Shown here one piece after another: positions 55,036 to 64,000 of a DNA stretch of 64,000 nucleotides. The notes below the pieces were generated by a model, which saw nothing but the letters and a program-made list of their open reading frames with translations, was not told the DNA's origin and did no database searches. Source of the stretch: an uncultured Eubacteriales bacterium. GTDB lineage: Bacteria > Bacillota > Clostridia > TANB77 > CAG-508. Position numbers and translations under genes: made by a program. Numbering within the stretch: position 1 is the first letter of the stretch; the number at the start of each line of letters is the position of its first letter. The stretch is taken from contig CABUJR010000008.1 of assembly GCA_902492015.1 (NCBI GenBank), positions 45,891 to 109,890 of the forward strand, given 5' to 3'.

Positions 55036-55956
55036 ATGAAACCTAAAGTTGTAGTTATAGTAGGACCAACAGCATCTGGAAAAACAGCACTATCAATAGA
55101 ACTTGCAAAAAGAATAAATGGAGAGATTATTTCTTCAGATTCAATGCAAATTTATAAAGATATGAATATTGGAACTGCTAAAGTTACAAAAGAAGAAATG
55201 GAAGCCATAAAACATTATTTAATAGACTTTGTATATCCAAATCAAAGATATACAGTATCAGATTTTAAAAAAGATGCTACAGAAGCTATAAAAGAAATTT
55301 TAAAAAAAGGGAAAGTTCCGATAATAGTAGGTGGAACAGGTTTATATGTAAATTCTTTAATATATGGTATAGAATATCAAGATATGCAATTTGACGAAAA
55401 ATATAGAAATAAATTAATGGAAATTGCAGAAACAGAAGAAGGGTTGAAAAGTCTTTGGAAACAAGCAGAAGAAATTGACCCGGAAGCCATGAAAAAAATA
55501 AGTAAAAATGATAAAAAAAGAATAATAAGAGTTTTAGAAATTTATAAGGCTACAGGAAAAACAAAAACAGAACAGGAAATTTTGTCTAGAAAAAAAGAAA
55601 TAGAATATGATTTTAAAGTTTTTGGAATATCAATGGATAGAGAAAAATTATATGAGCGAATTAATAAAAGAGTTGATATTATGATAAACCAAGGATTAGA
55701 AGATGAGGTTAGAATTTTACTAGAAAAATATTCTGAATTTCCAACTGCTATGCAAGGACTTGGATATAAAGAAGTTGTTGAATATTTTAAGGGATTTTTA
55801 ACAAGAGAAGAAATGATAGATAAAATAAAACAAGAGTCTAGAAGATATGCAAAAAGACAATTAACTTGGTTTAGAAGAAATAAAGAAATTATATGGTTAG
55901 ATGCAAGCAAAGAGATGGAAAAAAATATTAATACTATTTTAGAGAGGTTGGAGTGA
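55036..55956 (+). CDS. miaA: tRNA dimethylallyltransferase MiaA
   Basis: The 306-residue enzyme has the P-loop VGPTASGKTALS, SSDSMQIYKDMNIGTAK, VGGTGLYVNSLIYG and the C-terminal YAKRQLTWFRR. It prenylates A37 of tRNAs reading UNN codons. It is directly downstream of mutL, a common arrangement in Firmicutes, and its stop overlaps the next start. Confidence 0.96.
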   Translation: MKPKVVVIVGPTASGKTALSIELAKRINGEIISSDSMQIYKDMNIGTAKVTKEEMEAIKHYLIDFVYPNQRYTVSDFKKDATEAIKEILKKGKVPIIVGGTGLYVNSLIYGIEYQDMQFDEKYRNKLMEIAETEEGLKSLWKQAEEIDPEAMKKISKNDKKRIIRVLEIYKATGKTKTEQEILSRKKEIEYDFKVFGISMDREKLYERINKRVDIMINQGLEDEVRILLEKYSEFPTAMQGLGYKEVVEYFKGFLTREEMIDKIKQESRRYAKRQLTWFRRNKEIIWLDASKEMEKNINTILERLE

Positions 55957-57182
55957 AAGAGGTACATAAAGAGAAAATTAATGTAATAAAGGTTATAATT
56001 ACAATAATTTTTATGGTATTATTTATTGTATTAGTTACAAATAGTACTAATATACTGAAAAATTCTACTGATACAGTTATTGTAGTAGATGGTTCATTAT
56101 CTTTTGAAGAGCCTGCTGAAGGATATATAATTAGAGATGAAGTAGTTCTTCAAGGAGAAAATTATAAAAATGGAATGGTACAGATTATATCTGATGGAGA
56201 AAGAGTTGCTAAAAATTCGGATGTTTTTAGATACTATTCTAATGGTGAAAAAGATATTTTAGAACAGATAGCAGGACTAGATGAAGAAATAAATGAACTA
56301 ATCGAGAATGAAGATATAAGTCAAAATACACAAAGTGATTTTGTAAGTTTAGGAAAATCGATTGAAGAAACGATAGATTCTATGTATAACTTAAATTATT
56401 TACAAGAAATTAAAGAGCATAAAAATGAAATTGATGCATATATATCTAAGAAGGCACAAATGACTGAAATTTTAAGTCCAGAAAATTCTTATGTTAAAAC
56501 ACTGATAGATCAAAGAAACAATTTAAAAACAGAATTGGAAAAAGGTTCAGAAGTTGTAAAAGCACCAGTTTCAGGACTAGCTTCTTATAGAGTAGATGGC
56601 TTAGAAGAAGTTTTAAAAGTAGGAAATTTTGACTACTTATCAACAGAACTTTTAGAAGGATTTAATTTAAAAGTAGGTGCAAGCGTACCGCTTAGTAGCG
56701 AAAAAGGTAAAATAGTAAATAATTTTGAAAGTTATATAGCAGTATCTATGACTACAGAAAGAGCAACAACTGCTAAAGTAGGAGATACAGTAACTTTAAG
56801 GCTTTCAAATTCAGATGAAATAAAATCCGAAATAGTATATATAAAAGAAGAGACTGATAGTACAATTTTAGTATTTAAAATTGATAAAGATATTGCAGAA
56901 TTACTTGAATATAGAAAAATTTCATTAGATATAATTTGGTGGAAATATACAGGATTAAAAGTAAGTAATAGTGCACTTATAGAAGAAAATGATAGGATTT
57001 ATGTAGAAAAAGATAGAGCAGGATATATCGACAAAATATTAGTAAAAGTTTTAAGACAAAATGATACGTATTCTATTGTAGAAAATTATGAAGATGATGA
57101 ATTAAGAGAACTTGGATATTCTGAAGATGAAATTTCAGAAATGAGCCAGATAAAATTATATGATGAAATTTTGTTACATTAA
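55953..57182 (+). CDS. HlyD-like membrane fusion/adaptor protein
   Basis: The 409-residue protein starts at a GTG that overlaps the miaA stop (GTGA), with GGTTGGA upstream. It has one membrane segment (about 14-35), a lipoyl-like half (EEPAEGYIIRDEVVLQGENY), a helical hairpin (about 105-200) and a second half with VVKAPVSGLASYRVDGLEE and beta-barrel strands. This is the layout of HlyD-type adaptors found in Firmicutes next to sepF. No transporter gene is adjacent. Its role at the cell envelope or division site is inferred only from position. Confidence 0.7.
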   Translation: MKEVHKEKINVIKVIITIIFMVLFIVLVTNSTNILKNSTDTVIVVDGSLSFEEPAEGYIIRDEVVLQGENYKNGMVQIISDGERVAKNSDVFRYYSNGEKDILEQIAGLDEEINELIENEDISQNTQSDFVSLGKSIEETIDSMYNLNYLQEIKEHKNEIDAYISKKAQMTEILSPENSYVKTLIDQRNNLKTELEKGSEVVKAPVSGLASYRVDGLEEVLKVGNFDYLSTELLEGFNLKVGASVPLSSEKGKIVNNFESYIAVSMTTERATTAKVGDTVTLRLSNSDEIKSEIVYIKEETDSTILVFKIDKDIAELLEYRKISLDIIWWKYTGLKVSNSALIEENDRIYVEKDRAGYIDKILVKVLRQNDTYSIVENYEDDELRELGYSEDEISEMSQIKLYDEILLH

Positions 57183-57255
57183 ACACAAAAAAATTACAAA
57201 AAAATTACAAAAAAATTATTTTTGTATAACAAATACTAAAATTGAAGAAAAAGTA

Positions 57256-57286
57256 TTGACAATATTTGTAAAAAGATAGATACTAT
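57256..57286 (+). promoter_or_regulatory. Promoter of sepF-divIVA
   Basis: TTGACA (57256-57261) is followed by TACTAT (57281-57286) with 19-base spacing, about 50 bases before the sepF start. Confidence 0.5.
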
Positions 57287-57339
57287 ATACATGTTAAGCT
57301 ACAAATGAAGAGAAAAAATTAGGAGGTTTAGAAAGGAAA

Positions 57340-57822
57340 ATGGCTGGAACATCATTTAAAAAGTTAGTAGATTTTATATGGGGAGAACAAGATAATTCTC
57401 AAGGAGAATATGATGAAGATGATGAAGTATATAATGCAGATTATGTAGATGAATATGAAAATGAAGATGAAAATGAAGGTAAAAATTTAGGTTTCTTTAG
57501 ATCAAAACCTAAAGTAGTACCAATGCCTCAACCACAACAAATAAAAATGAAAATATCAAAACCAACTAATTTTGATCAAGCTGACGAAATAGTTATGCAA
57601 TTAAAAGAGAAAAATGCAGTTGTAATAAACTTAGAGTATGTAAGTAAAGATGTTGCAAGAAGAATTGTGGATGTTATTAGTGGTGCGGTTAAAGCGTTAG
57701 ATGGAAATATGGAAAAAGTATCAAATTCTATATTTGTTGTTGCACCATGTAATTATGATATTATAAATGAAATAACAAAGGAAAAAATAGAAAATAAATT
57801 CTCTGCTTCATGGATAAAATAA
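57340..57822 (+). CDS. sepF: Cell division protein SepF
   Basis: The 160-residue protein has the N-terminal membrane-binding amphipathic helix (SFKKLVDFIWG), an acidic linker of Asp, Glu and Tyr, and the SepF core (KISKPTNFDQADEIVMQLKE and VINLEYVSKDVARRIVDVIS). SepF anchors and bundles FtsZ at the septum. divIVA follows 18 bases later. AAAGGA lies just before the ATG, with a second AGGAGG 16 bases earlier. Confidence 0.95.
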   Translation: MAGTSFKKLVDFIWGEQDNSQGEYDEDDEVYNADYVDEYENEDENEGKNLGFFRSKPKVVPMPQPQQIKMKISKPTNFDQADEIVMQLKEKNAVVINLEYVSKDVARRIVDVISGAVKALDGNMEKVSNSIFVVAPCNYDIINEITKEKIENKFSASWIK

Positions 57823-57840
57823 CATTTAGGAGGAAATATT

Positions 57841-58293
57841 ATGCTAACACCTTTAGATATCGAAAATAAAAGATTTTCGAAGACTTTAAAAGGATATAAT
57901 GTTGATGAAGTTGATGATTTTTTAGATCAACTTACAATAGACTATGAAAGATTATATAAAGAAAACTCAGAATTAAAAGATAAAATTGACGAAAATAAAA
58001 AAGATTTAGAACATTATAAAAGTGTTGAACAAACTTTACAAAACACTTTAATAATGGCTCAAACTACAGCAGAGGATATAAAAACAAATGCACAATCTCG
58101 TGCAGAACAAATAATTAGAGATGCTCAAAGTGAAGCAAGAAGAGCAACAGAAGAAATAACAAAAGAAGAATTTGAAATAAGAAAAAGAACAGAAGAATTA
58201 AAAAGACAACTAGGTGTTTATAAAGCAAAAATGGAAGCTTTACTAATATCACAATTAGAATTATTACAAGATAATAAGGATGAAGAAGAATAA
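57841..58293 (+). CDS. divIVA: DivIVA-family cell division protein
   Basis: The 150-residue protein begins MLTPLDIENKRFSKTLKGYN, then VDEVDDFLDQLTIDYERL, the canonical DivIVA membrane-curvature-binding start. It continues as coiled coil with an Ala/Glu/Arg-rich second half. It marks poles and septa. It is cotranscribed with sepF and ends in the terminator at 58305-58328. Confidence 0.95.
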   Translation: MLTPLDIENKRFSKTLKGYNVDEVDDFLDQLTIDYERLYKENSELKDKIDENKKDLEHYKSVEQTLQNTLIMAQTTAEDIKTNAQSRAEQIIRDAQSEARRATEEITKEEFEIRKRTEELKRQLGVYKAKMEALLISQLELLQDNKDEEE

Positions 58294-58304
58294 TAAAGTT
58301 TATG

Positions 58305-58328
58305 AGGATGCTAAAGGCATCCTTTTTA
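58305..58328 (+). terminator. Terminator of sepF-divIVA
   Basis: AGGATGC pairs with GCATCCT around a five-base loop, followed by TTTTATTTT. The remaining bases to 58559 are AT-rich and carry only a weak promoter for rsmD. Confidence 0.75.
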
Positions 58329-58559
58329 TTTTGGATGATTATAATTATCACATCATTATATAAACTTTTTTTCTAGATAATATAAAAGTTACTATAATTC
58401 ATATTTTGTTTTATAAAAAACTTAAAAGAGTATAGAACATGCATTTTGAAGATATTACAAAAAAATTAAGTATGTATTACAATTTGGTTAATATTATTGA
58501 CTTATTAGTTTTTTGGAATAAAATAGATATATAATATAATTAGTGTATATAGGAGACAA

Positions 58560-59120
58560 ATGAGGATTATAAGTGGAACAAATAGAGGAACAAAACTTTT
58601 TACTTTAGAAGGAATAAACACAAGACCAACTCTAGATAGGGTAAAAGAAGCACTTTTTTCTAAAATAAATTATGATTTAATAGATGCTGAAATATTAGAT
58701 TTGTTTTCAGGAAGTGGCGCACTTGCTTTAGAAGCTTTAAGTAGAGGTGCTAAAGAAGCAGTTGTATGTGATCATTCAAAAGAAGCAATAAAAATAATAA
58801 AACAAAATATAGAAAAAACTAGAAATGCTGATAAAACATTATTATTAAATTGTGATTATAGAAAAGCTCTAGAAAAATTAAAACAAGATAATTTTAAGTT
58901 TAATATTATTTTTCTAGATCCACCTTATGAGACAAATTTTGCCGAAGATGCTACTGAAATTATAATAAAATATGATTTATTAACAAAAGATGGAACAATA
59001 ATTATAGAAACAGATAATAAAGAAAAAGTAATATCAAATTTGGATACAAAAGATATTGATATAAAAGATATCAAAAAATACGGAAGAGTATATCTCCTAT
59101 TTTTAAATCGAAAGGGGTAA
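58560..59120 (+). CDS. rsmD: 16S rRNA (guanine966-N2)-methyltransferase RsmD
   Basis: The 186-residue protein has MRIISGTNRGTKLFTLEGIN, RPTLDRVKEALFSKI, the SAM site DLFSGSGALALEALSRGA and the catalytic LDPPYE. It methylates G966 of 16S rRNA. AGGAGACAA precedes the ATG. In many Firmicutes rsmD is followed by coaD; here a coiled-coil gene follows after three bases and coaD is absent from the window. Confidence 0.95.
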   Translation: MRIISGTNRGTKLFTLEGINTRPTLDRVKEALFSKINYDLIDAEILDLFSGSGALALEALSRGAKEAVVCDHSKEAIKIIKQNIEKTRNADKTLLLNCDYRKALEKLKQDNFKFNIIFLDPPYETNFAEDATEIIIKYDLLTKDGTIIIETDNKEKVISNLDTKDIDIKDIKKYGRVYLLFLNRKG

Positions 59121-59123
59121 AAG

Positions 59124-59603
59124 ATGGAAATCTTTGCATTGCTAGAAACTTTAGAAGATATTTTGGAAAGAAGTAGAACTGTGCCATTTACCGAAAAAAG
59201 TATAATTGAAAAAGATCAGTTTTTAGATATAATAAAAGAAATAAGATTAAAATTACCTGATGAGTTAAAACAGGCTAAATGGATAAAAGAAGAAAGAGAA
59301 AGAATAATAGCAGAAGCTCAAAAAGATGCTGATGATATTGTAAAAGAAGCTGAAAACAGAATAATTTCTATGATAGATGAACATGAAATAACTAAAAAGG
59401 CTTATGATAAGAAAACAGAAATTATTGCTGATGCAAATGAAATGTATAGAGAAATAACTCAAGGAACTAACACTTATGTAGATGGAATTTTAGCAAATAT
59501 TGAAAACAATATGATGGAACTTGGAAAAACTCTTAGTGGCGTGGAAATGACAATTCAAAATGCACTAGAAACAATTCAAAATAATAGAAAGGAACTTAAA
59601 TAA
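59124..59603 (+). CDS. Coiled-coil protein of the DivIVA/ATPase-subunit-like kind
   Basis: The 159-residue protein has a short N-terminal part (LLETLEDILERSRTVPFTEK) and a long amphipathic helix (about 55-110) rich in Glu, Lys, Ala and Ile (AQKDADDIVKEAENRIISMI). A second helical part follows. Similar proteins are found next to rsmD/coaD in Clostridia and are often annotated as V-type ATPase subunit-like, without evidence. The function is unknown. It is translationally coupled to rsmD. Confidence 0.65.
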   Translation: MEIFALLETLEDILERSRTVPFTEKSIIEKDQFLDIIKEIRLKLPDELKQAKWIKEERERIIAEAQKDADDIVKEAENRIISMIDEHEITKKAYDKKTEIIADANEMYREITQGTNTYVDGILANIENNMMELGKTLSGVEMTIQNALETIQNNRKELK

Positions 59604-59611
59604 AATAAAAT

Positions 59612-59665
59612 TGGAGCACATTAAAAATTTTAAATTGTTTGAAATATTTATGTGCTCCATTTTTT
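59612..59665 (+). terminator. Terminator of the rsmD operon
   Basis: TGGAGCACA (59612-59620) pairs with TGTGCTCCA (59651-59659), followed by T5. The 30-base loop is long and AT-rich. Confidence 0.7.
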
Positions 59666-59711
59666 GCTAATTAAGCTAATGGAGTTTTTTATATTTTAGG
59701 AGGAAATAGCT

Positions 59712-62216
59712 TTGGGAAGAAAGAAAAAAAGAACTAATACGAATAAAAATAAAAAAGTTAGTAACAAAAGAAAGACTGGTATTAATATAGATTTAGCAGT
59801 GATTTCACTTTTTATAGTTAGCATATTATTATTTATTTTAATTTATGGGGAAAAGGGAGTAATAGGTGAAATATTAAGTCCAGCACTTGGAGGAATAATT
59901 GGATTTATAAAATATATAATTCCAATAGGATTTATGATTTTGGCTATATGTGTTGCAAAAGATGATAGAAGTTATATTACGTCTAAATTAATACAATATA
60001 TTATTCTACTTTCTTGCATTGCGGCAACAATGTCAATTTATGAGATATCAAAAGGAACAATAAATGCTGATTTAGAATTTAAGGATATTATAGAAGCTTC
60101 TTATGACTTAGGTGTAAAAAATATAGGCGGGGGAACTGTAGGAGCTGTAATTGCATATCCTTTAATTAAATTATTAGGAATGTTTGGTGCTGCAGTAGCC
60201 ACTGCAGGAATTGTTGTTGTTCTTTGTGTATTTACATTTGGACTTCATCCATCAGAAATTATGCTTGACATTATGGATGAAATGAATGCAAGACGTGAAG
60301 AAAGAGAAGAAGCTCTTCTTGAAAGAAGAGAACAAAGAATGGCAAGACGTGATAGTATGAGAAATTCTAATAATAATTCTGAAACAGAAAATAATAGTAG
60401 ACATAACAAAAATATGAATGATATACAAACCAGTATAGATGAAGATGAGATTACAATAAATTTAAATAATGAACCTCAATCAGAAATTAAAGAAGAAAAA
60501 TCAAAATTTGGACTATTTGGTAGAAAAAAGAATAAAGAAAGTGAAGAGAGAAAGTCAAATCCAGATGTTATAGAAGCAAATATTTATAAAAATACTGCAA
60601 AACAGGTAGAAGCAGAACATAATAAAAATCTTAATGAAGATAATTTATTTACTGTTGAAGAAGAGCAAAAAGAAAGTAAAACAAAAGCTGTTTTACAACT
60701 TGAGCATACAATATCAATAGAAGATGAAAATTATGAATATCCACCAGTTTCAATACTTGCAAAAAATTCTAAAAAAACAACTAAAACTGGAGCAAAAGCT
60801 TTAACAGAAAAAGCAACACAATTACAAAGAACTCTTCATAGTTTTGGAGTTTCTGCTAAAGTAGAAAATATCTCTGTAGGTCCTGCAATAACAAGGTATG
60901 AATTAAAACCAGCAGAAGGAGTAAGAGTAAGTAAAATTGCAAATTTGGCAGATGATATAGCACTTAATTTGGCAGCAGAAAGTATAAGAATTGAGGCTCC
61001 AATTCCAGGAAAACAAGCTGTAGGAATTGAAATTCCAAATAAAGAAAAAGAATCAGTTCCTTTAAGAGATGTAATAGAAAGTGATGAATTTGAAAATAAT
61101 AAATCAAAACTAACAGTTGCATTAGGAAAAGATGTTGCAGGAAATATTGTTTTAGCTGATATTGCAAAAATGCCTCATGTGCTTATTGCAGGTTCAACAG
61201 GTTCAGGTAAATCTGTATGTATCAATACAATAATAACAAGTTTTATATATAATGCAAAACCAAGTGAAGTAAAACTTGTTATGGTAGATCCAAAAGTAGT
61301 AGAATTATCTGTTTATAATGGAATACCTCATCTTTTAATTCCTGTTGTTACAGATCCAAGAAAAGCAGCAGGTGCACTTGCATGGGCTGTTCAAGAAATG
61401 GATAATAGATATAATCTTTTTGCAGAAAAAGGGGTTAGAGACTTAAAAGGATATAATGCTGCAATAGAACGTGAAACAGAAGGAACAGTTGGAAAATTAC
61501 CTCAAATAGTTATTATTATAGATGAGCTTGCAGATTTAATGATGGTAGCTGCAAAAGAAGTAGAAGAGTCTATATGTAGATTAGCCCAAAAAGCAAGAGC
61601 TGCTGGAATGCATTTAGTAATAGCAACACAAAGACCTTCAGTTGATGTTATCACAGGTTTAATTAAAGCTAATATCCCTTCAAGAATTGCTTTTGCAGTA
61701 TCATCTCAAATAGATTCTAGAACTATATTAGACCAAGTTGGAGCTGAAAAACTTTTAGGCAAAGGAGATATGCTTTTCTATCCTGCAAGTGCTTCAAAAC
61801 CACTTAGAGTACAAGGTGCTTTTGTATCTGATAATGAAGTTGAAAAGATAGTTGACTTTGTAAAATCTAATGGCGTAGCTTCATATAATGAGGATATTTT
61901 AGAAGAAATAGAAAAATCAAACAAATCAGATGGACAAATAGAAAAAGAGGCAGAAGAAGATGATACAGATCCTTTATTAATGGATGCTATTGATGTTGTG
62001 GTAGAAATTGGACAAGCATCAACTTCATTTATTCAAAGAAAGTTTAAAGTAGGCTATGCAAGAGCTGGAAGAATTATTGATCAAATGGAAGCAAGAGGAA
62101 TAATATCAGGTTATGAAGGCAGTAAGCCAAGAAAAGTTTTAATAACAATGGAAAGATTAAATGAACTTAAAATGGCAACACCACCACAAGGAGAAGAAAC
62201 AACAGAAGAAAATTAA
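59712..62216 (+). CDS. FtsK/SpoIIIE DNA translocase
   Basis: The start is a TTG after AGGAGGAAATAGC, giving 834 residues. Four membrane segments occupy the first 180 residues, then a charged linker (about 190-350). The motor follows with Walker A GSTGSGKS at 494-501, [12 protein letters not shown] for Walker B, and [22 protein letters not shown]-terminal winged-helix gamma domain ends the protein ([20 protein letters not shown]). It pumps DNA through the septum at division, and in sporulation if the organism sporulates. The spacing to the next gene (25 bases) suggests cotranscription. Confidence 0.95.
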   Translation: MGRKKKRTNTNKNKKVSNKRKTGINIDLAVISLFIVSILLFILIYGEKGVIGEILSPALGGIIGFIKYIIPIGFMILAICVAKDDRSYITSKLIQYIILLSCIAATMSIYEISKGTINADLEFKDIIEASYDLGVKNIGGGTVGAVIAYPLIKLLGMFGAAVATAGIVVVLCVFTFGLHPSEIMLDIMDEMNARREEREEALLERREQRMARRDSMRNSNNNSETENNSRHNKNMNDIQTSIDEDEITINLNNEPQSEIKEEKSKFGLFGRKKNKESEERKSNPDVIEANIYKNTAKQVEAEHNKNLNEDNLFTVEEEQKESKTKAVLQLEHTISIEDENYEYPPVSILAKNSKKTTKTGAKALTEKATQLQRTLHSFGVSAKVENISVGPAITRYELKPAEGVRVSKIANLADDIALNLAAESIRIEAPIPGKQAVGIEIPNKEKESVPLRDVIESDEFENNKSKLTVALGKDVAGNIVLADIAKMPHVLIAGSTGSGKSVCINTIITSFIYNAKPSEVKLVMVDPKVVELSVYNGIPHLLIPVVTDPRKAAGALAWAVQEMDNRYNLFAEKGVRDLKGYNAAIERETEGTVGKLPQIVIIIDELADLMMVAAKEVEESICRLAQKARAAGMHLVIATQRPSVDVITGLIKANIPSRIAFAVSSQIDSRTILDQVGAEKLLGKGDMLFYPASASKPLRVQGAFVSDNEVEKIVDFVKSNGVASYNEDILEEIEKSNKSDGQIEKEAEEDDTDPLLMDAIDVVVEIGQASTSFIQRKFKVGYARAGRIIDQMEARGIISGYEGSKPRKVLITMERLNELKMATPPQGEETTEEN

Positions 62217-62241
62217 ATGTTAGGATAGGAGGAAAGAAAAA

Positions 62242-63759
62242 TTGGGTTTATTTTCTAAACTAAAAGATTATAATAGTGAACTTGAAAAAATTTTAGATAA
62301 TAAATATTTTTCTTCTTCTATCAAAAGTCTTTTGTTTAGCATGATTTATAAATTAGAAATTTCTTATGTTGATTTTAAAGAAGTTAAAAGATGTGTTAGA
62401 AGTAAAGAAGACTTTTTAAATGAAATAATAGAAGTAATACGTTTGTATTGTGATAATATGAAAACTGTAGAGCCTGATTCTAATCAGGCTAAAATGCTTA
62501 TAGATAATGATGTAATAGCATTAACAAATGAAAGAGAAAGAAGTATACTAGCATATCCAACAGAAAATGCTTTTTTGTATGCTATCTCAGATATTTCTCC
62601 AAAGTATTTTTATATGAATTCAAATTTTATGTTTAAAGAGATTTTTCAAAGTTCTTTGGTGAACGGATATAATTTAAATAATGTTGAAATATTAAGAGAT
62701 TTTAGTGGCTGGTCTTGGGATGAAATTCATGAAAGAAACTTTAACTATATAGATAATCTAATTTATCAAAATTTATTAGTAATTGTGGGTGAAAAATTTT
62801 TATATGATTGGAGAGTATATGGGTCCACTAGGAGAGACTTTTTAAAGGAGTGTAAAAATTATATAAAAGTTTTTACAGGAAATGATAAATATATGAGAGC
62901 TCTATATAAGCTTTTATATTACTCTGTTTCTGGAAAAGTTAAAGAAGAATTAAATGAAAAAATAAAACTAAATTTAAAAAGATTAAAGGCGATGCAGGAT
63001 AAGGAAAAGTTTCTTGCAAGTTTGAATTTAAAAAAAGAAAGACTAGAAAGAAAATTAAAAAAAATAGATTTAATATTAGATGATTCAAAATTACTAGAAA
63101 AAGAATTTAGCAGAGTGTACTTAAGTAAAAAAAGTAATATAAAAAATTTAAGACAATATAGAAAAATTCTAGAAAATGAAAGAGAAAAAAATTTTTATGA
63201 AGTTACAAATATTATAGAGTTATTGAAACCAGCTAATTTTTTAGCAGAAAAACAAAATTTAGAAATAGTTTCTCAAATCTATAAATCAAAAGAAAGTTTA
63301 GAAGAAGTTCTAATTGATTTTCAAAAAGAATTTATACATTTTTTAGGCAGAAAATTGAATAAAATGAAAAATAGAGATGAGATTGTTGATATAGTTTATG
63401 AAATAAGATATTATAAAAACCTTTATATAAATGAAACTACTAAGATTTCAGATATTGAAGTTCTAGATAATATGTTAGATAAAGTTTTAAAAAAAGCTGT
63501 AACTATGCTTTGCAAATTAGGTGCACTTAAAATAATAAGTATGGATATAAATTTGAATTATGAAATTATAAAATATGCTTTAAATACAAGGATAATAAAT
63601 TTAGAAGAGATAAAATTGTATTTTGATGAAGATAAAGAAGGATTAATCATAAAAGTATATGACAAAGACGTTTTTGAAAAACAAGGTAGAAAAAGAATAA
63701 AAGTTTCAAATGAGACTTTAGAAGTTAGGAAAAAAAGAAAAATAAAATTATTTAATTAA
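62242..63759 (+). CDS. Uncharacterised coiled-coil protein downstream of ftsK
   Basis: The 505-residue protein starts at a TTG after AGGAGGAAAG. I recognise no domain. The N-terminal 230 residues are mixed helical with conserved-looking aromatic stretches (FLYDWRVYGSTRRDFLKECK). Residues about 235-330 form a strongly charged coiled coil (KERLERKLKKIDLILDDSKL). The C-terminal part has helices and ends in a strongly basic tail (KVSNETLEVRKKRKIKLFN). It is probably expressed with ftsK/spoIIIE, so a role in chromosome or septum function is a guess from context. Confidence 0.6.
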   Translation: MGLFSKLKDYNSELEKILDNKYFSSSIKSLLFSMIYKLEISYVDFKEVKRCVRSKEDFLNEIIEVIRLYCDNMKTVEPDSNQAKMLIDNDVIALTNERERSILAYPTENAFLYAISDISPKYFYMNSNFMFKEIFQSSLVNGYNLNNVEILRDFSGWSWDEIHERNFNYIDNLIYQNLLVIVGEKFLYDWRVYGSTRRDFLKECKNYIKVFTGNDKYMRALYKLLYYSVSGKVKEELNEKIKLNLKRLKAMQDKEKFLASLNLKKERLERKLKKIDLILDDSKLLEKEFSRVYLSKKSNIKNLRQYRKILENEREKNFYEVTNIIELLKPANFLAEKQNLEIVSQIYKSKESLEEVLIDFQKEFIHFLGRKLNKMKNRDEIVDIVYEIRYYKNLYINETTKISDIEVLDNMLDKVLKKAVTMLCKLGALKIISMDINLNYEIIKYALNTRIINLEEIKLYFDEDKEGLIIKVYDKDVFEKQGRKRIKVSNETLEVRKKRKIKLFN

Positions 63760-63784
63760 TAAAGAGTTTTAAAGGAGGTTTTTT

Positions 63785-64000
63785 ATGAAAATAACTTTTT
63801 TAGGAGCTGCAAAGACTGTAACTGGATCTAATTTTTTAGTAGAAGCTGCAGGAAAAAAATTTCTAGTAGATTGCGGAATGTATCAAGGAAAAGTAACAGA
63901 AGAATTTGAAAATTCAGATCCATTTTTATATGATGTAAATAGTATAGATTTTATGTTATTAACACATGCTCATATAGATCATTCAGGAAGAATACCAAAA
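63785..64000 (+). CDS. MBL-fold (beta-CASP type) metallo-hydrolase, partial
   Basis: Only the first 72 codons lie in the window. They read MKITFLGAAKTVTGSNFLVE, then FLVDCGMYQG and LLTHAHIDHSGRIPK. The HAHIDHSGR motif binds two zinc ions. The VTGSNFLVE and DCGMYQG segments are typical of beta-CASP RNA nucleases related to archaeal CPSF and to Ysh1-like bacterial proteins. AAAGGAGG precedes the ATG. The rest of the gene runs past the window edge. Confidence 0.88.
   Translation, partial: MKITFLGAAKTVTGSNFLVEAAGKKFLVDCGMYQGKVTEEFENSDPFLYDVNSIDFMLLTHAHIDHSGRIPK

Noticed and set aside
57187..57220. Three tandem copies of an 11-base ACAAAAAAATT unit after the HlyD-like gene
   Set aside because: It is simple A-rich repetition of the kind expected in such AT-rich DNA, with no link to a function.

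Overview
The window is very AT-rich DNA with strong AAGGAGG-type ribosome binding sites, sigma-A-type TTGACA/TATAAT promoters at 17-bp spacing and hairpin-plus-T-run terminators. The gene set includes ClpC, a CIRCE-controlled groES-groEL operon, SepF, DivIVA, a T-box, and CTP synthase next to a UPF0371/DUF1846 gene. Together these point to a low-GC Gram-positive of the class Clostridia, probably an uncultured gut-type lineage. No marker here fixes the genus.

Region 1-1880 is chromosomal. It holds a secreted V8-like serine protease and a membrane-anchored Ig-like protein, both on the minus strand, then the terminator of a displaced tRNA 3' end. Region 1878-10588 reads as one integrative and mobilizable element of about 8.7 kb. 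It is bounded by near-identical copies of the 3' end of a CAT-anticodon tRNA. A tyrosine integrase and an Xis-like protein lie beside the intact tRNA copy. The element also has a MobV relaxase gene broken by one amber codon, an oriT with a pMV158-type nick hairpin, DUF3846- and DUF3848-like genes, a small sigma-like protein, an XRE regulator, a free-standing Spo0A C-terminal DNA-binding domain and a secreted cargo protein with visibly different base composition. About 850 bases of hairpin-rich DNA between 3769 and 4624 contain a candidate minus-strand small RNA and a long-range helix that I cannot assign to any known family.

Region 10650-28460 carries a DUF2975/YozG-type pair, a tRNA cluster (Tyr, Val, Asp, Phe), mgtE, a permuted NlpC/P60-like protein, a two-component system, clpC, a CDF metal exporter, a cysteine desulfurase, an NfeD/stomatin pair, a truncated GH18 protein and mltG. 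Region 28500-38370 holds a frameshifted Ig-like gene and aspS behind a T-box whose specifier reads AAC (Asn). A DUF5684-like gene follows. Next is a histidine-uptake operon: a 14-residue leader peptide with three consecutive His codons and a terminator, then a binding protein, a frameshifted permease, and an ABC ATPase fused in frame to a PepD-type aminoacyl-histidine dipeptidase. A nested inverted repeat with perfect 37-bp arms separates this operon from lysS.

Region 38400-64000 is mostly housekeeping: a site-2 protease, tsaD, lepA, an RNA methyltransferase, UPF0371-pyrG, groES-groEL, a 41-residue Cys-rich membrane microprotein, mutL with a very long linker, miaA, an HlyD-like adaptor, sepF-divIVA, rsmD, ftsK/spoIIIE, two or three uncharacterised coiled-coil genes, and the start of a beta-CASP metallo-beta-lactamase gene cut by the window edge. 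The strongest unusual signals are the mobilizable element with its structured non-coding region and the histidine operon that joins leader-peptide control, transport and dipeptide hydrolysis.
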